64,000 nucleotides of DNA from Datisca glomerata (GCA_003255025.1 QANY01004032.1:124001-188000), one strand, 5' to 3'. Positions 1 through 11,910 are shown, counted from the first letter of the stretch. Notes: generated from the sequence alone by a model not told the origin. Program-made: numbers and translations.

Positions 1-392
1 TCGACGATGAAAGAAAAGACAGAAAGTCCCATAATAAATGACGTTGATTTTTAAAGACATTAGCATATATAAAAGAACATCGTTAAAAACAACACAATCA
101 GTAGCAAGCACTTAGAGCGACGGAAGAAGATTACCACTAACATTAATAAAAACTAATCGCATACCAACAAAGGTCCAGTAACTTGAATCAAAATCATCCA
201 TAGATTCCGTAATGCATAAAAAAAGTAGGATGATGGGAGCGGCAGAGATTTCTCAAAGTATTATGAGTTGACAAGTTCCCAATCCCCCGTCAATTCCAAT
301 AGAGGAACTTAATTATTTAGAAGCTTTAGAATTATGCCCTTGGGCATTTTTATTGCGCTAAAGTCCACCAGCAATGACTTTCGTTCGAGAAG
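1..392 (-). pseudogene. Possible LINE ORF2 (endonuclease) N-terminal remnant, continuing off the window
   Basis: This stretch lies directly downstream, on the minus strand, of the LINE-type ORF1 at 393-2520, where ORF2 of a plant L1-like LINE is expected. Short blocks of the minus translation recall the start of L1-type endonucleases (a block like NTLREI, then a hydrophobic strand), but stops and frameshifts interrupt them. Position is the stronger argument. No poly(A) tail or target duplication can be seen because the element leaves the window. Confidence 0.3.
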
Positions 393-2520
393 CTAAAGAA
401 TCACAATTGCCATCCAGACTTCCGGAGTTAACTGCCAAGAAGTACTACTAATAATATTCATTTCAGTCATAGCAATTGAGTGCTCATGTGAAGAGGTATT
501 TGAATCATTCTCAAGAATAATAATTCTATTATCTTTAAGTGCAATAGACTCTCTAAGAATATCCACCAAATTCAAAACAATAACATTAGAATCCTTAAAA
601 TTAGATTCCATTGGAATATCCCACAAACGTGAATTATTAATAACACTATCAGCTTCTTTCTTTGAAGCATTAATATCCTCCATCTCAGCATTATTATCAA
701 GAGTACGAAATGTTAGAAATAGGAATTGAATTTGAAGTCTTATGAACATGTCGATATTCCATGCGTGTTTGAGATCTAGCCCGAATTTGCAAGCCCTTCT
801 CTTTGACATTCTTTCGATCACGTTTTCTATCGCGCCTATGATCTCGACCATACTAAGAAAGAACCAGCGCCATTCTTATCAAAGATTTTGCCAGTTTAGA
901 GTGACAATCATAACTTTGAACTTTCTATTATCTTGTCCATTACCATGCCTATTATCATGAATATTAACAGACTCATGACAATTATGGAACCAATTTTCTA
1001 GGCCATTATCTGAATCATTAACCAGGTTATCATGAACAAGATCCTCACAATCATATCTAGAAACTTTAGATACTTCATGACTTTGATCATGACCATTTTA
1101 AGATATAGAACGATCATGATGCTTATGGATATCTAAATCCATCGTTCTATCAGACTTATTAAGACGTTTATTCTTCAAAATTGACCAATAGAGTAGCAAG
1201 TTGAGCTTTATAATTGAATACTTTCAAAAACAACATTAATAAAAGAATTAAATCCCTCCCTTTCAACTAAAAGAGAATTAGGCAAAGAATTTGGTAGATC
1301 CACATCTATACGCAATCTAGCATAATGACCAAATTCACCTTCGATTGTAGTTTTATCAAATTTTAGAAGTATACCCATACTAGAAGTAATGTCTGAGAGA
1401 ATTTTTTGATGCTAATATTCTCAACTCAGATCATATAATCAAACCCAAACTTAAGCATTTGGAGTTTTTTTTAAAGAAAAAGGATTACAGTCTTGTACCC
1501 ATGGCTAAAGACAAAGACATCATGTTTTAATTTTAACGTACTCGTGCTCCATACCTTTGTTTTCTACTCTGAAGAGGTCAATAAAATCTGATAGAACCCA
1601 CGATCAATAGAAATTAAACGCCAATTATATTGTAGCTTGCAAAATAGAGTCCAATATAGCTTTCAAATTAGCTTGTTTCCAAGGAGTATCACCTTTAGAT
1701 AACATGGCCCTTCCAATCAAAGATACTTGCAAAGAGCAACATGTAAGGAATAAGCTTCTAAATCAACTTGAATAGCCACATAATCTCCTTTGTTTGAAAG
1801 CATAACAACCTTTTAAATTCTTAGACCATAATCCTAAAAGAGGGTTGAATCGTATTAGGCTTAAGAACATCTGCATATAGGGGTGTGCATGGTCGGTTCA
1901 GTCTGATTCTTAGCATAAAATTAGATCGAACTGAAATTCACTATCTTGTCAAAATGAGGACCAAAGTGGCCAATTATGTTCATATAAACCGAATCAACCG
2001 CACCGCAAAATAATTGGTCGATTCGGTCGGGTTTTACGGTCCACCAAGAATTTTTATTTTCATTTTTCAAGAGATCCATCAATGATTTAATTATACATGT
2101 TTTAAAAATTCAAAAAAAATCATACATTATAACAAAATTCATAATTTAAACTACAACATGTATACTAAACATTAAAAAGAGATAAGAGAAATGCAAAAAG
2201 AGAGAAATGTGAAAATATGAAAGGAGAAAATGTAAGAAAATAGTATGATATATATAAGGGAGGATAAACGGTCGGTCTGGTCCAAAATGTAGGAAAATTT
2301 TGGACCAAACTGAAAGTTTGGTCTTCTTTAAATCCAAGACCGAATCAATCATAATTAGCTAAACACTCGACCAAACAGATCAATTTTGGTTGGCTTTAGT
2401 TCAGTTTGATCGATTTGATCGATTTTTGCACACCCCTATCTACATATGTTATATTAGAACCAACAACTTCGTGATTCTCCTCAGTCCTCACAACTCGACA
2501 ACTCGATTGTACAGTTGATT
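393..2520 (-). pseudogene. LINE-type ORF1 (DUF4283 plus zinc knuckle), broken and split by a MITE
   Basis: The minus strand carries a decayed DUF4283/zf-CCHC protein of the kind that forms ORF1 of plant L1-like LINEs. The start is recognisable at about 2447-2520, upstream of the inserted MITE. The DUF4283 body lies at about 1870-1310, with blocks such as KGDTPWKQANLKAIL and DRGFYQ, then GHYARLRIDVDLP. A ruined CCHC knuckle (CYSIGQF) follows at about 1230-1150, and an open C-terminal segment of 152 codons at 393-851. Several stops and frameshifts separate the blocks, so no protein is expected. In LINEs this protein binds RNA; assignment to a LINE rather than a free DUF4283 gene rests on architecture and on the ORF2-like sequence next to it. 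Confidence 0.6.
1878..2438. mobile_element. hAT-type MITE, 561 bp, with 8-bp target duplication
   Basis: The ends are perfect 12-bp inverted repeats (TAGGGGTGTGCA). They are flanked by 8-bp direct repeats, TCTGCATA at 1870-1877 and TCTACATA at 2439-2446, with one mismatch. An 8-bp duplication is the hAT hallmark. The interior is rich in GGTCGGTT/AACCGA-like motifs and has no coding capacity for a transposase, so the element is non-autonomous. It interrupts the LINE ORF1: removing the element plus one duplication brings the flanking reading frame back together. Confidence 0.88.
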
Positions 2521-3039
2521 AGTTTGGAAATAGTAGCTTCAATTTGTCCATGAATATTATATTTTTCAATAAATGAATCTCATTTTATTCTCAAATGTTG
2601 AATTTCTTTCATGGCATTCACATTCTTATCAGTGAAATGTTGGATTTCTTTAGAAGTTATAGAGAATCATTAAAATAGAACAGAAGTTGCATAGGTGATG
2701 ATCATACTGATAAGTAGTTTTGTCATTTATATTTGAGAAAGTCTACTGCACAACTAAGTATACTTATTTGTTGGTTTACATATTTATATAGGCAAAGGGG
2801 GAAATTCAAGCAGGATTGAAGAAATCAAATGTTACCACTTCTGTTCTATCATATTTTTAAGTGGTAGTTGTGTATTTTTCTACAATGGTTAAATGTATTA
2901 TAAATAGTATTTGTAAGTGTATTTTTCTAAGTCTGAGTAATGTAATAATTTTATAAGTCTGAGATCTTGAATTTAGAAATAATATTTGTTAGTGTATTTT
3001 TCTGCTCCTATTATCTTCAGTTTCAGCATAATCATGTGT
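2521..3039. other. AT-rich spacer, no gene seen
   Basis: No coding or RNA feature is supported. It may include the 5' untranslated part of the minus-strand LINE. A short segment around 2905-2945 (ending near AAGTCTGAG) is partly repeated at about 2955-3000. Confidence 0.5.
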
Positions 3040-3270
3040 TTTTTTATATATTTTTTATGGGTAGAAACTGGTTTGGTTTTTTCTCTTTTTTATATATTTT
3101 TTTCTGGCAGGTCAAAACGGTAAAACCGAACCAGTTTTGGACGGTTTGATCCAGTTCAGTTTACGTTGAACTGGCGGTTCGGTTCGGTTCTAATATTTAA
3201 AAAATAATATTTACAGTTCAGTTCCAAAAATATCCTTAAACCGAGCCGAACCGAACTGGTTATACCGCTA
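3040..3270. repeat. CGGTTCGGTT-rich MITE-like fragment
   Basis: Runs of AACCGAACC and GGTTCGGTTCGG occur in both orientations (3121-3137, 3172-3190, 3238-3262), so the segment can fold on itself. The composition matches the interior of hAT-type MITEs such as the one at 1878-2438, but no TAGGGGTGTGCA end or target duplication is visible. Probably a decayed relative. Confidence 0.4.
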
Positions 3271-3460
3271 CTAGACAATTCCCACAAATTATAATAAAGA
3301 GATTTAATATTTATTCTATTCTAATTTTCTAAGAACTAAAATCTACTTCGTTAAAAAATGAAACTTTTAAAATTGATTGTCTTGGTTGAAAAGCAAAAGG
3401 TAAAGTCATTGTTCAAGACAAGTAAGTCTTAAATATTGAGCATCAAGCTCTGATACAAAT

Positions 3461-3975
3461 TGTAGGCCCGATATGATACCCCTTTATATAAGAAAAATAT
3501 CTAAACTCAAAAAATAAATTGCTTAAAATGAAATGTATAACAAATAAATTGATCAAGCAAAATATAATTAACAAAAATACAACGATGTAGAATATAAAGT
3601 GCGGAAATTACACGTGCAAAAATTAAATAGCAAAAGGTAAAGTGCACGTAAATGAAGATGATAGGAAAGAGAGAGATTCAACACTTGATGTTTTTACGTG
3701 GTTTTGAAAAACATATCTCTACGTCTACGCTCTAAAAATGTGCCTTGAAGCTTTCCCTCGTGATCTTTTTACGGGTGAAAACCAAAGCATTATAAACCCT
3801 ATGGCTTATAGTGCCAATCAAACATTGACAATGAAGAACGGTCGAGACTTTGATTTCTTACAAGAACACTCACTCTCTCAGAGAGTAGATCTCTCTATTT
3901 TTCTCTCACAATATTTTTCTAGCTTTCTCTTGAATTTTTCGCAAATCAACGGTCAAAATATAAGCCTTTGAAAAA
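3461..3975 (-). mobile_element. LTR fragment of a minus-strand Copia-like retrotransposon
   Basis: On the minus strand the sequence ends in GGGCCTACA. It is followed within a few bases by TTGTATCAGAGC (3458-3447), one change away from the TGGTATCAGAGC primer site for initiator tRNA-Met that is used by most plant Copia elements. A TATA-like stretch (CTTATATAAAGG on the minus strand, about 3480-3491) lies inside. No internal coding region or second LTR is found next to it, so this is a truncated element or solo LTR. The far boundary near 3975 is approximate. Confidence 0.5.
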
Positions 3976-3984
3976 TATAAAACT

Positions 3985-4130
3985 AACCGCGAGTAGTAGT
4001 GCAAATGGTAACTGTGGGCTTGGGGGTTTACTCCTCCCAGGTTCGAATCAGGAATCATGTTATCTCCTTACCATTGACCTGAGGATTAAATGTTAGTCCA
4101 TATATCATTTGTTATCATTAAAATTATCAC
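3985..4130 (+). mobile_element. tRNA-derived SINE
   Basis: A pol III A-box match (TAGTGCAAATGG, 3998-4009) and a B-box match (GGTTCGAATC, 4040-4049) are spaced as in tRNA-derived SINEs. The tRNA-like head is followed by an unrelated body. There is no cloverleaf good enough for a functional tRNA. Target duplications were not found, so the 3' end is approximate. It differs from the SINE family at 10171 and 12308. Confidence 0.5.
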
Positions 4131-4369
4131 ATTGACTATAAAAGTAAATACTGCATTTTTGTCAAACTTTTACAAGAATATATCAAATGTAATAATGAGA
4201 ATAATTATTTATTATAATTCAAACATAAATATCTCGATAATAACATAGAATTCATGCACTTTAAGGGTGCAATCCCAATAAACACTATTCTTAGATGGGC
4301 CAATAGTACATGCCATCATGTGGTTACCATAGCCACCTGTCCATTGTGTGGCAAACGATTCGTTGTGTA

Positions 4370-5350
4370 ATCAGTCCACGTTCATAGAAACTCCATGCCG
4401 TTGTGGCCAGTGTTCTATGTCGTTGCCAATCCATGTTGTCGCAACCGATAGCTCATTATGTTGTCAATCCACTCTGTAGCCACTCCATGTCATGCCACTT
4501 TGGAAATTATACACACGGTTCAAACTCAGTGCTATTGATTGAGAAACACTTTCAAACGACGTATACTCCATAGGAGTAGAAGCATACATAGCGTGTTCAT
4601 TACTGAATTTAATGATTAAGTCACTAGCACATGAAAACTCATCATAAGATCATCAAGCTCATGCTCAGATATCGTAGGCCATGCTCATGACAGGTCATGC
4701 TAAAATCATCCAGCTCGTGATTGCATATCATAGGATCATAGGTACGCTAATGGCAACTCATGCAACGATCATCCAACTCATTTTTTAATATTGTAGGTCA
4801 TGCTTATGACAGCTGATGCAAAAGTCATCCAGCTCATGTTAGATATTATAAGTCATGCTCATGATAACACATGCTAAGATCATCCAGCTCGTGCTTGAAT
4901 ATTGTAGATCGTGCTCATGACATCTCATACTAGGATTATTCAGCTCATGCTTGGATATTGTACGACAACCCCATGACAGCTCATGCTAAAAATTACCCAG
5001 GTCATGCTTGGATATCGTAGGTCACGATCATGATAAAGCATATTAAGATCATACATCACATGCTTTAATATTGTAGATCACGCTCATGACAGCTTACACT
5101 TAGATCATCAAGCTCACGCTTGGATAATGTATGTCATGCTCATGATAGCTGATGTTGGAGATCTGTAGGACATTCTCATGGCAAATCATGTTAAAATCGT
5201 CCAACTCATGCTTGGATATCATAGTTCATGCACATGACGGCTCATGCATAATCATCCCGTTGATGCTTGGACATTGTAGCTCATGTTCATGACAACTCAT
5301 CATTGGATACTTCAATTCATGCTTGGATATTCCACCTCATGCTTTACACA
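4370..5350. repeat. Degenerate tandem repeats, main unit about 56 bp
   Basis: From about 4610 to 5350 a unit of roughly 56 bp recurs about 13 times. Its core reads like CAGCTCATGCTTGGATATTG, then a segment like GTCATGCTCATGACAGCTCATG. Copies differ by substitutions and small indels, so the array is old. Just upstream (about 4370-4500) is a shorter repeat built on CCATGTTGTCGC-like words. No long open frame crosses the array. Confidence 0.75.
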
Positions 5351-6611
5351 TCTCATATTAATACTTCAGTCTGCTATTTTTGGAGGTAACTCTAGCTCGT
5401 CCTTCAATAAATAATGCCTCAGATCTTCTAGATTCCTAACTTTAGCATAAAATACTCTTTGGCAAGGATCAACCCTTGGGTTATTCTCTACCAAATGTAA
5501 GCATCAACAATACAATGAATTTTTTTATTTATTAATGTGGGATCCATTAATATTTTTACCTTTCTCTCCTCCAAAATCTATTCCACACAATTGTTTTACA
5601 TTTTCTTCCAAAAAACCATACTTGTTTGATTTTGTTTTATCTTTTTTACTGTTTAAGAAAAAAATTTACGATTTTTTACTGTGCTTTTTTTTAAATATTT
5701 TAAATTTTACTGTTTTAGAATTTTGTTTACATTTCTCTCCCTTAAAGAATGACTAAATCAAAATGCACATTGTAGTGTGCAAATTTGCTTAATGTGAATT
5801 AAGGACTGCACTAATAATTTTGATAATGACCTCCCAGTTATACCTTAATATTAGATATCTAAGCAGATTGACTTTTGTTATTGCAATGAGGGTCCCCTTA
5901 ATTTGATCCTCTAGGGATAGATAATGGCTTAAAATTAAATGATCAAGGTATGGGTTCTTTAGGACTGCTAGTTCATGTCCGTTTTGATATGGTTAATCGC
6001 ACGTTGTTTATCTGTCTAATTTATTGGAAGCTAACTTTTCTATTTTCCTTTTAAATGTGGATAGCTTATTGTACCTCTTTCGTCATAGGAGAATAAAGAA
6101 TTTTTGAGAATTAAAGCTAAAAATCACATTGAGAAGGGTATTACCATGACGAATTGGACTAACAAAGGTTAATTATGTTTTAAATCGATCAAGTTTTTTT
6201 TTTCCTTTCCTGTTCCAATTCTATGATTACAAGTATTAGCAATTTTGAGGAGAAGTTTAATAGAAATCATACAGATTAATTTAAGAAAAATATCACAGAA
6301 AATGCTAATAATACGTACTGAAGGGACAATGAATTAGATTCATTCAGCATATACTTCATATAATATCATTATCTACAGTTCATTTGAACTGAAGAGGATG
6401 AATCTTGACAGATCTAGGCCATCATATCAGATTTGAATAGTTCAAATTAGCCTAATTTAAAAAATATATGTTATTAGGACAAGAGCATCTACCGTGAAAT
6501 GGACGACCATGATTTACCAAATGCAACTCTGCAGTTCTCGAATCATACGTTACTCTTTCATCAAATATGTCAGAAATTACCGTTCTTGCTAATGTAAACA
6601 TGTTTGATTAA
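5351..6611. other. Intergenic, AT-rich, no gene seen
   Basis: Long T/A runs (5520-5760) and no supported coding sequence. The right end is the 3' flank of the membrane protein gene, which is transcribed leftward and whose stop codon is at 6612-6614. Confidence 0.5.
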
Positions 6612-8845
6612 TCAGATGAGCAGCGGTTGTGTCGTGGAGGCTCCGAGAATTAGTCCATCGATGTCAACAGGGAGAAGAAGTTTTTGCAAAAGGCATCCGG
6701 TGGATATCACATCTGGTGGTTGAACAATCATCAGAAGATCATTATTTCTATGCAACATTCCTATAACAGTCACAGTGCTTCCTTCCTGAACATACCTGCA
6801 TAATAATGCATACAGAATTTACAGACTAAGAAGCTAAGGCGCTGTTTGGTTGGTGATTTTATTCAGTTTTTCTGTTTTAAAAATATGAAAATGAAGCTGA
6901 ACAAATCCGCTTAATAAATTTAACTGATTTTGAAAACAGCTTTTAAACAAGATTTCAGAATATTTACAGTTTTTAAATAGTACTACCAAACATGTTTTAG
7001 AATCTTAACAACCTTAACTTTAAGGTTCTAAATGCAATGACAAAACTATAAAAATAAGCGGGTTACCCTTCTTCCAGACGCAGATTTCGGGCTTCACTCG
7101 AAAGGTTTCTCTCTCTTAACCATTTGCTAAGTGAAGGAGACAAAATGCTGGGTTTTCTTGTAATGTTGATGAGCCTGCTCTCAAAGATCAGGGGAATGAC
7201 TTTACTACCAGAACCAGCTTTTACAATAGCTCTATGACCGGATTTCGTATCGGTTATGTAGAAGTCTGTGGAGAACCTCTGTCAGATTGAAAAAACAAGC
7301 ACAGTTATATTCTTAAACGATGATGGGATAATTCAGTAAGATACTGATAAATATGAACTCTAGTAAAAATAATAATGACTCTTGACTGACAACAACGACA
7401 AGCAAAGTCTCTATGGTTAATAGAAAAATCTGAAATATATTTCCCCATACCTCACAATATGCTAAACTCCACTGAAAACATGATTTCTTGGCATTTCGAG
7501 GCTTTAGAGAAATTCCACTGTATTCATACAAAGAAGTAGATGCATAGATACATCTACTAGCCTTTTCATATGATGATTCCAAATAGACATTCCCACACGA
7601 CGCTACCTGAAATCAGAGGATACCAGAGTAAATCACATTCACTAGATATAAAATGTAGGTGAGGAACATGTGAACTACTACATATGTATGAACAATGTTG
7701 ATCCGCATCACTAAGACGGTTCCTATCACCGGAAGAGAATCTCAATCAAACTGCAAATGCTTTTTAATAAATATTTCTCAACTACGCAGCGACTCAAGAT
7801 AACAAATTTAAGTCCACATTTGTCAAATGTAGGAAAGAGTTTCTCTTGATATATAAAAGGGAACAAAGCCTATACATAACATTACAAAGTATGGATCAGT
7901 GCAAATTTCAACACAATAATATTCTCCAGGCGAAATTTTCTGAAATTTTTACGCACTTCTTCTACTGAGCTCGTAACGTGGAATGGATAAAGAGGCTCCA
8001 CCAAGCATATCACATGCAAATCCAAATCCTTAACATTGAATGGTTATCAAGTTTTCACTGTTTAGGACTCACAGAATCAGCATTATCATCTTCAACAATT
8101 TATGGTTTCGCAACCTCAAATTCATCAAGTTCATTATATTTTTAACCCACTAGCATTTTAAAGCTACAAAACAGCATATAGAGCTGAATGTTTCACATTT
8201 TCTTCAAAGAAACCAAAATCATCAAGTATGATTACAAGATTTCTTCTCATGAATCTTCCTCCACTAAGTGAGCAAAGTAAATAAAGGCATGTTTGAATCC
8301 TTGAAATTCAACTCATATATGTGGATATTGAACAACGAAAATTACAATAGTTGCTTAGTTAACAAGATCTTTTTACTTTACCTATTTCACAAACCAATTA
8401 CAACAACCTGAAGAAACTAGTGCCCAAAACGTTCACCTACTTCAACCCAAAATACAAGATATCCACCAAATACAAAATGCATTAAAGAAATAATCACAAG
8501 ACAGTAAATTTAGAGAGTGGGGTGGGGGCGTACTCCAGTGATCTTAACGAGCTGACCTTCCCGAGCCACCCTGAGGTCAGAGTCAGTAAAAGAGTGAAGA
8601 AATGCGAAAATTGCACCTTTTCTGGTCCAGCTAAGGTGATTCCAAAATAAGAAAGCAACAACGATGGTAGAAAGGAGGAGCAGAGAGACAAAGAAGAAAG
8701 CACTGCGCACAACAATGAGAATGAAAATAGAAACAGAGAAGCCCAAAATGAAAAGGGGTAAAAGAATGTAAAATGCCAAGGATGGAATGGGTCTGCAAGT
8801 GCTGTCGTGCTCGTCTCTCAGAGCTGCACCAGACAGGTCGTTCAT
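6612..8845 (-). CDS. At1g16860-like membrane protein, four exons, 287 aa
   Basis: The exons are 8845-8534, 7606-7451, 7278-7067 and 6795-6612. Introns all fit GT-AG (phases 0, 0, 2), and the coding length is exactly 864 nt. The product resembles Arabidopsis At1g16860/At1g78880, whose biochemical role is not settled. Residues about 22-46 and 48-68 are two closely spaced transmembrane helices. The rest is the conserved C-terminal domain, with blocks DLRVAREGQLVKITGV, VASCGNVYLESS, RCIYASTSLYEY, FYITDTKSGHRAIVKAGSG and EGSTVTVIGM. The family's usual form is longer at the N terminus; here the start at 8845 is the first ATG before the hydrophobic stretch. Intron 3 (6796-7066) contains a GGCGCTGTTTGGTT...CCAAACA segment that looks like a MITE remnant. 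The gene appears intact. Confidence 0.9.
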
Positions 8846-8889
8846 TACTCAATCCTCTCTCACACTCAAAGAGATTTAAAAAAAATGGT

Positions 8890-8942
8890 CACTTTACTGA
8901 AAGAGAGAAGCAGTAAAGAAGTGTGTGAGAGAGGAAAGGAAC
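8890..8942 (-). promoter_or_regulatory. Pyrimidine-rich leader/core promoter region of the membrane protein gene
   Basis: On the minus strand this stretch just upstream of the start codon is nearly all C and T (TTTCCTCTCTCACACAC and similar). It resembles the Y-patch or CT-rich leader common in plant promoters. No clear TATA box is seen. The transcription start cannot be placed from sequence alone. The ambiguous base N at 9046 lies about 100 bp upstream. Confidence 0.3.
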
Positions 8943-10150
8943 AGACATAGCCACTGACTGCTACATTGGTGTCGATACGCTGAGTTTCGACCCATTACCC
9001 TCCTTTTCTTGACGGCATGGAAAGAAAAGAAAATAGTACCCCCCCNTCTCTCAAGTCAAGATCCAAGAATCAAGCTGAGAACGTAACGACGACGTTTAGT
9101 CTATGTGCTGAAGGCGCGAACTAGACCCCTTTTGGTGAGGACGGAGGAAAATTGCGGTGGACTAAAAGCCTGCATTTTGGAGAGGAAGAGGAGAAAGGAA
9201 TGGAATCGGTAAGAAAGTAACCCTCAAGACCCAAAAATCCTTTCGTAACTGCATTAAAACTACCCATAATTAGATGTCCATTGCCCTTTAGGCCCTTAAT
9301 TCCGTGGTTTTCTCTGCTACCAAACAAAAGAGTAGAAATTTATCGAACATGAGAGCTACATATGTGGCCTAACATCTTTCCCATATTATTTTAAAGAGTC
9401 ACTCTGAGGCAAGAACCCATAATTGTTTGCTGCTATAGCCTGAACACTGTGAATAAGTAGTACATATTTCTTTATTGTGCAATGGTATCCGCAGAAAGAG
9501 TTTGAGAGATGAGTAGAATTGGTCCTACATGATAGAAGTTATCAATGTTAACACAAGTAAAAGCAAATTGCTTTTACTTCAGTTGACCTGATGATTGCCA
9601 CCCATCAGGTCAGAATTCAGATCAATTTTAATGCAGGACCACTGAACATTATCCAACCGTTCTTGCATTCAATCCACATTCAGACTATCCCTGATGGGTC
9701 TGCTTCAAAATTTGCGTATTTATTCACCTTGTTGAATTTGAAACCTCAAAAAGCAATCTTTCTGTTTTGTGATATAAGGAAGCTTGTGAAGAACTACCAC
9801 TCATCAAAGTTCAATTGGGATATAGCTGAATTCTCTATGAATCAGCTTCTTCCTGATGCGTTGAATCGACTAATTTATCTGTACAAGTAACTTTATTTGT
9901 GAAATTACTCAGTATATTACTGGTTGAAATTTAGTGCCTCAGAGTTTTTGGGATCAAGTTTTCTATTTTATCAGTACTCTACTTTAACAGAAGGCGAGAG
10001 ATGACTCTACCCTAAAAACAGTATTCCGTGGTGTGGAAGGTCTGTCTAAGAGATATATGGTAGACTTAAGATGTGAGCGAGAACTTTATTCTAAAAGATG
10101 ATATTGAGAGACTAGTCAGAAGATTTCGCTGACGCTGAAAACTATTTTCC
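8943..10150. other. Intergenic region upstream of the membrane protein gene
   Basis: Contains the 5' flank of the leftward gene and one + strand open frame of 99 codons (9591-9890) that I do not recognise. That frame has no supporting domain, splice context or neighbour, so I do not call it a gene. Confidence 0.4.
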
Positions 10151-10170
10151 AAACTAATGGGTTGCATCCA

Positions 10171-10280
10171 TAATTAAGTTGACGTAGTTGATTAAACTTC
10201 TACACTCACACCTTAGAGGTCGTGTGTTCGAGTCATATTTCTCCATTCTCCTTAAAATTTGTAATGTAATTTTGACAAAA
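10171..10280 (+). mobile_element. Short SINE, copy 1, with 20-bp target duplication
   Basis: A 110-bp element is flanked by AAACTAATGGGTTGCATCCA (10151-10170) and AAACTAATAGGTTGCATCTA (10281-10300), a 20-bp duplication with two changes. It contains a B-box-like GTTCGAGTC (10227-10235) and an A-box-like TTGACGTAGTTG, and ends in TTTGACAAAA. The copy at 12308-12421 shares nearly its whole length. The tRNA-like head, small size and long duplications indicate a SINE mobilised by a LINE. Confidence 0.8.
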
Positions 10281-10313
10281 AAACTAATAGGTTGCATCTA
10301 GTTCAGTTGTGAA

Positions 10314-10383
10314 GTGATGGTTTTTGTCTAAGCTAGTTATGGTCTCTAGTGATGGTTTTTGTCTAAGCTAGTTATGGTCTCTA
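10314..10383. repeat. Tandem duplication of a 35-bp unit
   Basis: The unit GTGATGGTTTTTGTCTAAGC... occurs twice head to tail with a period of 35 bp (starts at 10314 and 10349) and is identical in both copies. It lies just downstream of SINE copy 1 and looks recent. Confidence 0.85.
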
Positions 10384-10973
10384 ACGTTTTATCATATGTT
10401 GAGTCTAAGTTAGGAATAATGAGATTTGAGTTAAGTAGTTGTGTCGGTATTGAGAGTATGTAATGATGATAACAAATATATTAACCATATACCGATGTAC
10501 GTAGATAAATTGATTGAACTACGTTAAAAATATTATTTTGTTATTGTTTATTGAGAATTCAGTTACAACCGATGTTCTAAAAGAAAAATCTGAAATGTTT
10601 GTACTTTCAGGGCCACTCTCTTCCTCTCTCTCTATCTCTAACTAGCATTAGTATATTGTACATACACGCTATGTTTAACCCTATCCTCTCTGCACATAAT
10701 AGCTCTCTAGCTGAATGTTTTATGCTGGAATTCTGCCTGAACAATCTGCAATTTGACACTGCATTTGGCCAAACGAGTGCTATTTTTTCATTTTGAAGTT
10801 GATTTATACGGGTAAATAAGACTTTTCAATTTGGGTATCCTCACATTCCATCAAAATTTGCACTGAAATTTTCCTTTTGGCCAAACACCTACAAAGTCTA
10901 TATCTACAAAGAAGGAAAATTATTTCTTTACATTCCCTTTCTACTTGATTCTTAGCTACTTTTCTTTTTTAGT

Positions 10974-11831
10974 TCAAGACCAGAAGTCCCACCATTGGTA
11001 ATTAGTATCTGATTGCTCGAAAAGAGTATCAGAATCTAAACTGCTCCAATTCTCTGGTGATGTCATTGACCCATCTCTAGGTTCCACCATAGCCTGCATC
11101 TGGGCTTCTTCTATTCCCTTTATCCTGCTTTCCTCATTTGAAACCACTCCTACTTCATTTTCACATCTCTCTGGTTCTCCCTTAATGGTGTCTCCGTTTT
11201 CCGATTTCTCATCCGTGCTGTCTACCGATATGCCTTCCTCGTGCACCGTCTGCATCAGATCATTCAGCTTCTGCAGCTGTCAAAAACAATTCTTTTCAAA
11301 ATTCAATCATTCATTCTTTCTTAAATTCGGTTTTCTTTAAGTAAATTCATCTAACTTCCCCCGTAGTTTGGTTAAGTGACATGAACATCCATCTATTTTG
11401 AAAAATGATACGAAACATCTATGTTTTATTTTGTTTGCCTATGATTGATGATCAACAGGTACCTGGATAGCCAAAGCTTGTTTTTCTTTCTTTAAATTTT
11501 CGAACCGAGATGCGAGGCTGTTGTAATTAGCTCTAAGTATGCTGTAATCTCTTTCAAGCTGCTTAGATTTCCATCTAGCTCTCCTGTTCTGAAACCATAT
11601 AGCAACCTGTCTTGGCTGCAACCCGAGCTCTTTCGCTACCTGCAGCTTCTTTCTCGGTTCTAGCCTTGTCTCGGACTCGAACATCAACTCCAACGATCGT
11701 ATTTGCTCATCACTAAACCTCCTCCTGTTCAGATCCTTCTTTTTTCTCATGGCAGTCACTTGATTACTGCATGTGTAGGTCTCTCCCACACCCATAGAAG
11801 CTGAAAACTCAGCTTCATCATTAAACATCAT
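10974..11831 (-). CDS. HD-Zip class I transcription factor, ATHB-7/ATHB-12 type, two exons, 223 aa
   Basis: Exon 1 is 11831-11463 (123 codons) and exon 2 is 11276-10974 (100 codons plus stop). The phase-0 intron has GT-AG ends. The homeodomain spans about residues 33-90, with helix 3 [16 protein letters not shown] leucine zipper follows with leucines at 92, 99, 106, 113, 120 and 127, and the intron splits the zipper. The acidic C-terminal tail ends YQWWDFWS, very close to the ending of Arabidopsis ATHB-7. This gamma group of HD-Zip I factors binds pseudopalindromic CAATNATTG sites as dimers and in Arabidopsis responds to ABA and water deficit; that role is inferred here by homology. Two in-frame ATGs open the ORF and I chose the first. 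The gene looks intact and is single in the window. Confidence 0.95.
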
Positions 11832-11910
11832 AGCTAAGATTCACTAGTGCTTCACTGTAGATTTGATACAATGCTAATTTGTATATGAGGCTTATGATGT
11901 TTGGGTTTCT

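Noticed and set aside
3998..4050. A tRNA gene on the plus strand
   Set aside because: Box A and box B are present, but no acceptor stem or 3' end; SINE head.
6796..7066. A complete MITE in intron 3 of the membrane protein gene
   Set aside because: GGCGCTGTTTGGTT and CCAAACA words are present, but no paired terminal repeat or target duplication could be fixed.
9591..9890. 99-codon plus-strand ORF as a gene
   Set aside because: No recognisable family, no splice context, and AT-rich spacer surroundings. Length is within chance for 64 kb.
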